Below are positions 39,491 to 42,977 of a DNA stretch of 42,977 nucleotides, piece by piece (within the stretch, counting starts at the first letter, position 1; each line of letters starts with the position of its first letter). The notes beneath the pieces were generated by a model, which worked only from the letters and a program-made list of their open reading frames with translations, made no database searches and was not told the origin of the DNA. The DNA is taken from the NCBI GenBank assembly GCA_017651065.1, contig JAGCDP010000032.1:1-42977 (forward strand). The letters are read 5' to 3'. The position numbers and the translations under genes are program-made. This DNA is from Treponema sp. Its GTDB lineage: Bacteria > Spirochaetota > Spirochaetia > Treponematales > Treponemataceae.

Positions 39491-39802
39491 TTAAACGTCT
39501 ATTTTGATTTCGCGGATTGCCTTCTTTAGTTCTGCTCCTGGCTTGAAAGTAACCGCGTAGTGTGGCTGTACTTCCAAAAGTTCCCCGGTCTTTGGATTCC
39601 TTGCATTGTGCCTTCCTGCTCTTTTTTTTGTAAGGAATGAACCAAAGCCTCTCAGCTCTATTGTGTTGCCTGCCATGAGCTCATTTTTCATCTTGTTAAT
39701 TACGCAGTCTACAATCCTCAACGAATCTTCTTTGCCAATTCTTTCACTGAACGTATCAAATAAATATGCTGCAATATCGGCGCGTACAATTTTCTTATTC
39801 AT
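39491..39802 (-). CDS. HU/IHF-family DNA-bending protein
   Basis: 103 residues from the ATG at 39802; the longer frame overlaps the next gene. It has the family's helical start (KKIVRADIAAYLFDTFSERIG), the GFGSFLTKKRAGRHNARNPKTGE beta-arm with the Pro that intercalates in DNA (RNPKTGE), and the closing VTFKPGAELKKAI. It sits between the terminase subunits and may bend the cos/pac site or the element ends during packaging or transposition. Confidence 0.92.
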   Translation of the reverse strand: MNKKIVRADIAAYLFDTFSERIGKEDSLRIVDCVINKMKNELMAGNTIELRGFGSFLTKKRAGRHNARNPKTGELLEVQPHYAVTFKPGAELKKAIREIKIDV

Positions 39803-40013
39803 ATATACCTTCCTTGTAATTTTGCTCAATTTGTGTAATGTCTTTTGCAAAATTATCCAGTTCTTTTTTCAGCTCCACAATTTGTTGCTGAATATCGTCT
39901 GTTTCTACCTCCGGCAAGGAAGAATCAACAAATAGTTTTTGCGATTTTCCCTGCAATCCCCGTGTGCACAACGCTTGTATCACTGCATTGTTTTGCCGCT
40001 GTTTTATCCTCAT
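39795..40013 (-). CDS. Small hypothetical coiled-coil protein
   Basis: 72 residues. A basic start (RIKQRQNNAVIQALCTRGLQGKS) is followed by a predicted coiled coil (VETDDIQQQIVELKKELDNFAKDITQIEQN). It overlaps the HU-like gene by 8 bp and the preceding small gene by 4 bp (ATGA). No known family. Confidence 0.55.
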   Translation of the reverse strand: MRIKQRQNNAVIQALCTRGLQGKSQKLFVDSSLPEVETDDIQQQIVELKKELDNFAKDITQIEQNYKEGIYE

Positions 40014-40162
40014 AGATTCCCCCTTAAGACATGAAGTGCAAAAGCAAGCCGCTTTGTAAACTTCTGTTTGTTTATGTAATCACAAAATGCACGGTAATGC
40101 CGCAGCGCATCCCGTCTGTTTTTTCTGTATATTTTCCTGTTTGGGTTAGAACTCATCTTCAT
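40010..40162 (-). CDS. Small basic protein (50 aa)
   Basis: MKMSSNPNRKIYRKNRRDAL and so on, strongly basic (many Arg and Lys), ending in FALHVLRGNL. GGGAG lies 6 bp upstream, and the stop overlaps the next ATG (ATGA), so it is translationally coupled. Likely nucleic-acid-binding by charge; no family recognised. Confidence 0.6.
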   Translation of the reverse strand: MKMSSNPNRKIYRKNRRDALRHYRAFCDYINKQKFTKRLAFALHVLRGNL

Positions 40163-40175
40163 TTTCTCCCGCCTA

Positions 40176-40937
40176 TCATTTGCTTCCTTGCAGCGAATCC
40201 AGTTTGTCGGAAATATCCGTAATCACTGTTGTAGAATCATCTTCCGGTTTGTCGTATTTACCTTTTAATCCATTCAATTCGGAGATAATATGTTCTTTGC
40301 AGCCTCCGATGCACCGCGTCAAATTGTCGCTCAAAACATTTATAACTTCCTGCCTCCGTTTGCTTTCTTCAGTTGAAAGCGCAAGTGCTATAACCTGGTC
40401 GCAAACGGCTTCCGGTACATCCAGGAGTTTGTTCATAAGCTGATCTATAAAGCTGAACAATCGCGAGATAACGAAATCTTTTGGAATTTGCAGCATTCTT
40501 CTTTCCTGCGTTTTTTGTTCGCGCTCATCAGCGGCGGTAAGGTCTCGTAAAATTTTTGCATACTCACCGATTCCTTTTGTGTTTCCGTAAGTAACAATTA
40601 ATTCCTGTATTGTCATGCCCAGCATACAGGCTGCCTTTCCTTGCGTTTGCCTTGGTTCTAGCCCCTTTGACGTATCTGGAAGGGAAGTAACAAGAAGGGC
40701 GTTTGCTTTGCTGGCCATTATCTGAGTTGCCCCTGTGAGAGACTTTTCAAACTCTTGCATTTGCAGCGCGGCTTTTTGTTTTTCTCTTTTCTTTTCGAGA
40801 TAGGCACGGTTTAATGGATTGTCTGTGTCCAGTTTTCCGCCACTGTTTAGTATAAGAGTTCCGTTTTTGATTTTTCCGCTTATGGCCATTCTTGAAACGC
40901 CAGCCATTCGCGCAAATTCAGCCGCCTTAACTTCCAT
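40176..40937 (-). CDS. Terminase small subunit (Nu1-like)
   Basis: 253 residues from ATG 40937. The start at 40961 would leave almost no room before the promoter motif. The N-terminal helix-turn-helix (EVKAAEFARMAGVSRMAISGKIKNGTLI) resembles gpNu1-type packaging-site recognition. It is followed by coiled coil (AYLEKKREKQKAALQMQEFEKSL) and a helical C-terminal part. It should recognise the packaging site for the large subunit. First gene of its operon, 27 bp after site D. Confidence 0.75.
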   Translation of the reverse strand: MEVKAAEFARMAGVSRMAISGKIKNGTLILNSGGKLDTDNPLNRAYLEKKREKQKAALQMQEFEKSLTGATQIMASKANALLVTSLPDTSKGLEPRQTQGKAACMLGMTIQELIVTYGNTKGIGEYAKILRDLTAADEREQKTQERRMLQIPKDFVISRLFSFIDQLMNKLLDVPEAVCDQVIALALSTEESKRRQEVINVLSDNLTRCIGGCKEHIISELNGLKGKYDKPEDDSTTVITDISDKLDSLQGSK

Positions 40938-40964
40938 GTATAAAATTGTAAACCTTGACAAATT

Positions 40965-40977
40965 AACTTGCTATACC
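40965..40977 (-). promoter_or_regulatory. Late promoter-like motif, site D
   Basis: On the minus strand GGTATAGCAAGTT, 27 bp before the small terminase ATG. Confidence 0.65.
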
Positions 40978-41463
40978 ATGTAAATTTTTTGTAAACCTAA
41001 CACAAGACATGGCACACAAAAAACAAAACGCACCCGCCGCCGAATAATTGCATAGGGGTATGGGGTCTGGGCAGTACCTTTTGAAACTTTTTCTGTTTTC
41101 TTTTGTAGGTTAGCAAGTGTTGGTAAAACAATAAATTATTCTTGCTGGTAAAGCAGTAAAAGATTTTTGGTAAGAGTTTCTAAAGTTTTTTCTGGAATAA
41201 ATTTTTCTCTCTTCAAAAATTTTTAAACTTAAAAAACTTTTGTAAAGTAATAGAATTTACTTTACTATTTTACCATAAAAAATATTATAATTATTTATAT
41301 TACAATATTTTACAAAGTAAAGTGTATTTTTAAAATTGAATCAGTAAAAAAATAAAAAAAGTTCTAAAATTTGTTTTTTTTTCATTTTTTTCGCGTTGGG
41401 GAACCGCAAAAAGAAAAGCATTACCTTTTCCAGGGTAAATTTTTTTTTGAAAAAACACGCTAG
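40978..41463. other. AT-rich noncoding region, candidate origin or control region
   Basis: About 490 bp without a credible gene, between the terminase operon and the transposase stop. GGTAA recurs at 41122, 41147 and 41169 (spacing 25 and 22). A 9-bp-arm inverted repeat GTAAAGTAA / TTACTTTAC (41242-41265) and a nearby TTACAAAGTAAAG repeat the same core. The stretch from about 41215 to 41390 is very A/T-rich. Iterons next to an AT-rich stretch are an origin-like pattern, but transposase-binding or enhancer sites are possible. Confidence 0.4.
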
Positions 41464-42744
41464 TTAAACTGCCACTCCAAAAGAGCAGGTGTTATCGCGT
41501 GTCGATTTTAGCAAATACCGCGCAATCAAATCTTTTTCAACCTGCGGCATGGGGTCGCCAGCGCAATCTGTAAGCGGTTCTTTTAGGGTGACGGGGTAAA
41601 ATTTTCCGTTCATAAAAGCACGAATACCTGTTTTTTCAGAAAGGCAAAGTGTAAAATCTTGGCAAGCGGCCCGTGCTGCCTCAAGATGAAATAAAAAACC
41701 GTGAAAAATAAATTCTCCGTTCCAGCGAGTACGTTTTTTAAACTTCACGGAAAGTAGTTTTTCAAGCTCATCATCTGTCATGTTTGTAGGTTTAAATCGT
41801 GATTTTTTATCTTGTGGGGGTACTGCAAAGCGATCTTTGTACATTTTGATGTATTCCGGCATGAAAGCGTTTGCTTTTTCAATTGTATCTATGCCTAAAA
41901 ACCGCAGCAGTGGGGGCAAACGACCTTGTAGGGTTTCCCAAAATCGTTCTATACGGCCTTTTGCCTCCGGGGAAAGTGCAAGAATTATATCTGTTTTCAT
42001 CTCTTTGCAGATTTCAGTCCAGTGCGTTTGTTCTTCTTTGCTGTATGCCAGGCGTTCCTCTTGTGTTTTGCCGTCTTTCCGCTGATTTTTAACAAAAGCT
42101 GCGTGTCTGTCTATGTAAACAGCTTCCGGTTTTCCTTGCAGAGTAAGAGTTTGGCGTAAAACTTCACTGTAACCTAATCTGCATTCATTGCGACAAAAAT
42201 ACAATCCTGTAGGCTCGTGTGTTGCATCGTCAACAGCTCCGTGAAGTGTTATTTTTTCACCATTCATAAGCCAATCGTGTTCCGACGCGTCCAGTTGTAA
42301 CAATTCTCCAGTGCAGGGGCGTTCTTTTCGTGGCAAATGCTTCTTCTTTTCTTTTTTAGGCCCGCGCCATTTAGGAGAAATTATGTTGTTATTGTTCAAA
42401 ATTTTTGTGAGTGTGGGTGTACTTATTTTTGTATTGTGATATTGTTCAAGTCGGTCGCGAAAAGTTGCGAAATTTGTATTTCCCCAGTGAGTTTTGTATA
42501 TGCTGCATATTTCAAGCCGCTTTTTATTGCTGAATTTCTTGCGCTGATAAGCCTTTCCCGTGTGCCCATTTATGAAAATATTGGCACCAACGGTGTGATA
42601 GCGTACTTTTAAACGAGAGACAGAGCGGGCAGTAATGCCTATTTCTTTTGCCGCCTGTGCAATAGTGCATTTTCCAGCACACGCAAGAGGAATCCACTTT
42701 CGCTTGCGTGCCTGTAATTCCTGGTATTCTTGAGACAAATACAA
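41464..42744 (-). CDS. ISNCY-type DDE transposase
   Basis: 426 residues from a TTG codon, with AGGGG (plus-strand CCCCT 42745-42749) upstream; no ATG is available. N-terminal helix-turn-helix domains (KCTIAQAAKEIGITARSVSRLKVRY) precede an RNase H-like catalytic core: first Asp in ELLQLDASEHDW, VDDATHEPTG, second Asp in YIDRHAAF and Glu in SPEAKGRIERFWETLQGRL. The LQxDxSxHDW, DRH and AKGRIER segments are typical of ISNCY (ISDol1-like) insertion-sequence transposases, not of MuA. It lies 83 bp from the right inverted repeat, so it probably mobilises the whole phage. Confidence 0.88.
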   Translation of the reverse strand: MYLSQEYQELQARKRKWIPLACAGKCTIAQAAKEIGITARSVSRLKVRYHTVGANIFINGHTGKAYQRKKFSNKKRLEICSIYKTHWGNTNFATFRDRLEQYHNTKISTPTLTKILNNNNIISPKWRGPKKEKKKHLPRKERPCTGELLQLDASEHDWLMNGEKITLHGAVDDATHEPTGLYFCRNECRLGYSEVLRQTLTLQGKPEAVYIDRHAAFVKNQRKDGKTQEERLAYSKEEQTHWTEICKEMKTDIILALSPEAKGRIERFWETLQGRLPPLLRFLGIDTIEKANAFMPEYIKMYKDRFAVPPQDKKSRFKPTNMTDDELEKLLSVKFKKRTRWNGEFIFHGFLFHLEAARAACQDFTLCLSEKTGIRAFMNGKFYPVTLKEPLTDCAGDPMPQVEKDLIARYLLKSTRDNTCSFGVAV

Positions 42745-42752
42745 CCCCTAAA

Positions 42753-42764
42753 TATGTTTTCCGC
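42753..42764 (-). promoter_or_regulatory. Leader-RNA-complementary stretch before the transposase ribosome-binding site
   Basis: On the transposase mRNA strand GCGGAAAACATA, 3 nt before the AGGGG. It is the complement of leader RNA bases 859-870 and equals the core of the stretch before parA (3293-3304). Confidence 0.5.
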
Positions 42765-42826
42765 ATTGATTTTTTCGGTACAAAATATCAAAAAAATTAA
42801 ATATGTCGGTAAATTTTTGAAAAAAA

Positions 42827-42855
42827 ATATCTGACTTTAAAAAAAATGCTTGACA
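42827..42855 (-). repeat. Right terminal inverted repeat
   Basis: ATATCTGACTTTAAA (42827-42841), 8 bases, then TTGACA (42850-42855) is the mirror of the left end. The terminal TTGACA is also a perfect -35 promoter hexamer pointing outward to the right. One base (T, 42856) separates it from the next left-end copy. Confidence 0.8.
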
Positions 42856-42856
42856 T

Positions 42857-42977
42857 TGTCAAAAAAACCCTTTAAAGTCAGATATAAAGCAAAGAGTTGT
42901 TAGTTCATGTCGTCTTTACTAGCCACTCTTCCTTTACGAGTGGCTAAACATAAGGGGCAACCCTTTATGTTTTCCGC
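42857..42977 (+). repeat. Direct repeat, right copy: second left end of the element
   Basis: Identical to 750-870, in the same orientation. It starts one base beyond the right inverted repeat and runs to the last base of the window. This is what a circular form, a tandem copy or an assembly-graph overlap would give. A single integrated copy flanked by host DNA would not. Confidence 0.95.

Larger units (their letters stand above)
750..42855. mobile_element. Transposable phage or phage-plasmid, 42.1 kb, with terminal inverted repeats
   Basis: The limits are set by matching ends. The left end reads TGTCAA, 8 variable bases, then TTTAAAGTCAGATAT (750-778). The right end is the exact inverted counterpart with the same spacing (42827-42855). 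The interval holds a complete set of packaging, head, contractile tail, baseplate, lysis, replication and partition genes, plus a DDE transposase next to the right end. No integrase of the tyrosine or serine type is present. Mu-like phages also have TG...CA ends, but their transposase is of a different family and they carry a MuB ATPase, which I do not find. Target-site duplication cannot be assessed because the right host junction is not in the window. Confidence 0.8.

Noticed and set aside
1..42977. tRNA genes and CRISPR arrays
   Set aside because: None seen. The repeated sequences present are accounted for by the element ends, the TR/VR pair, the parS-like sites and the promoter motifs.

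Overview
This window looks like a bacterial chromosome fragment, most likely a spirochaete of the Treponema group, that carries one almost complete temperate phage. The host assignment is an inference. It rests on the rimP-nusA flank, moderate GC with frequent A/T tracts, a diversity-generating retroelement whose target protein resembles the Treponema TvpA type, and lysis genes with spanins, which imply an outer membrane. Host DNA is only bases 1-749: the start of nusA, all of rimP and a leftward terminator. Everything from 750 onward is element DNA.

The element spans 750-42855 (42,106 bp). It is bounded by terminal inverted repeats of the form TGTCAA-N8-TTTAAAGTCAGATAT, with TG...CA ends. 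Beside its right end lies an ISNCY-type DDE transposase, and no tyrosine or serine integrase is present. One base after the right end, a second identical copy of the left end begins (42857) and runs to the end of the window (121 bp identical to 750-870). The window therefore records a right-end/left-end junction, as in a circle or a head-to-tail tandem, and not a right-hand host junction.

Layout. (a) Left end, 750-932: a structured leader RNA ending in an intrinsic terminator just before the first gene. (b) Early and replication genes, rightward, 933-13008: BRO-type antirepressor, SF3 helicase fragment, SSB, ParA, ParB, a large primase-helicase, a degraded region (frameshifted gene and a C5-methyltransferase broken by one stop), small orphan genes, a DUF4406 protein, a putative virion protein, two membrane micropeptides and a small RHH-like protein. 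(c) Late genes, leftward, 42744-13085. From right to left these are transposase, an AT-rich intergenic region, small terminase, HU-like protein, large terminase, hicAB (an inserted rightward toxin-antitoxin pair), portal, lysis cassette, ClpP-type protease, decoration and capsid proteins (lambda-like head), sheath, tube, tail chaperone with a -1 frameshift, tape measure and Mu-like baseplate. Last come the tail-fibre-like proteins and a diversity-generating retroelement (variable protein, Avd, template repeat, reverse transcriptase).

How it fits together. Its own primase-helicase, SSB and ParAB, together with five dispersed palindromes centred on CACGTG or variants (parS candidates), look like a phage-plasmid, yet the element also has transposon ends and a transposase. 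A shared 13-bp motif, GRTATAGCRARTT, lies 26-29 bp before the first gene of each of the four leftward structural operons, and a partial copy lies 26 bp before one isolated rightward gene. It is a good candidate for a phage-specific late promoter. The leader RNA contains a 12-16 nt stretch complementary to the ribosome-binding regions of parA and of the transposase, which suggests that one RNA coordinates maintenance and transposition. The retroelement diversifies the probable receptor-binding protein at the tail tip.
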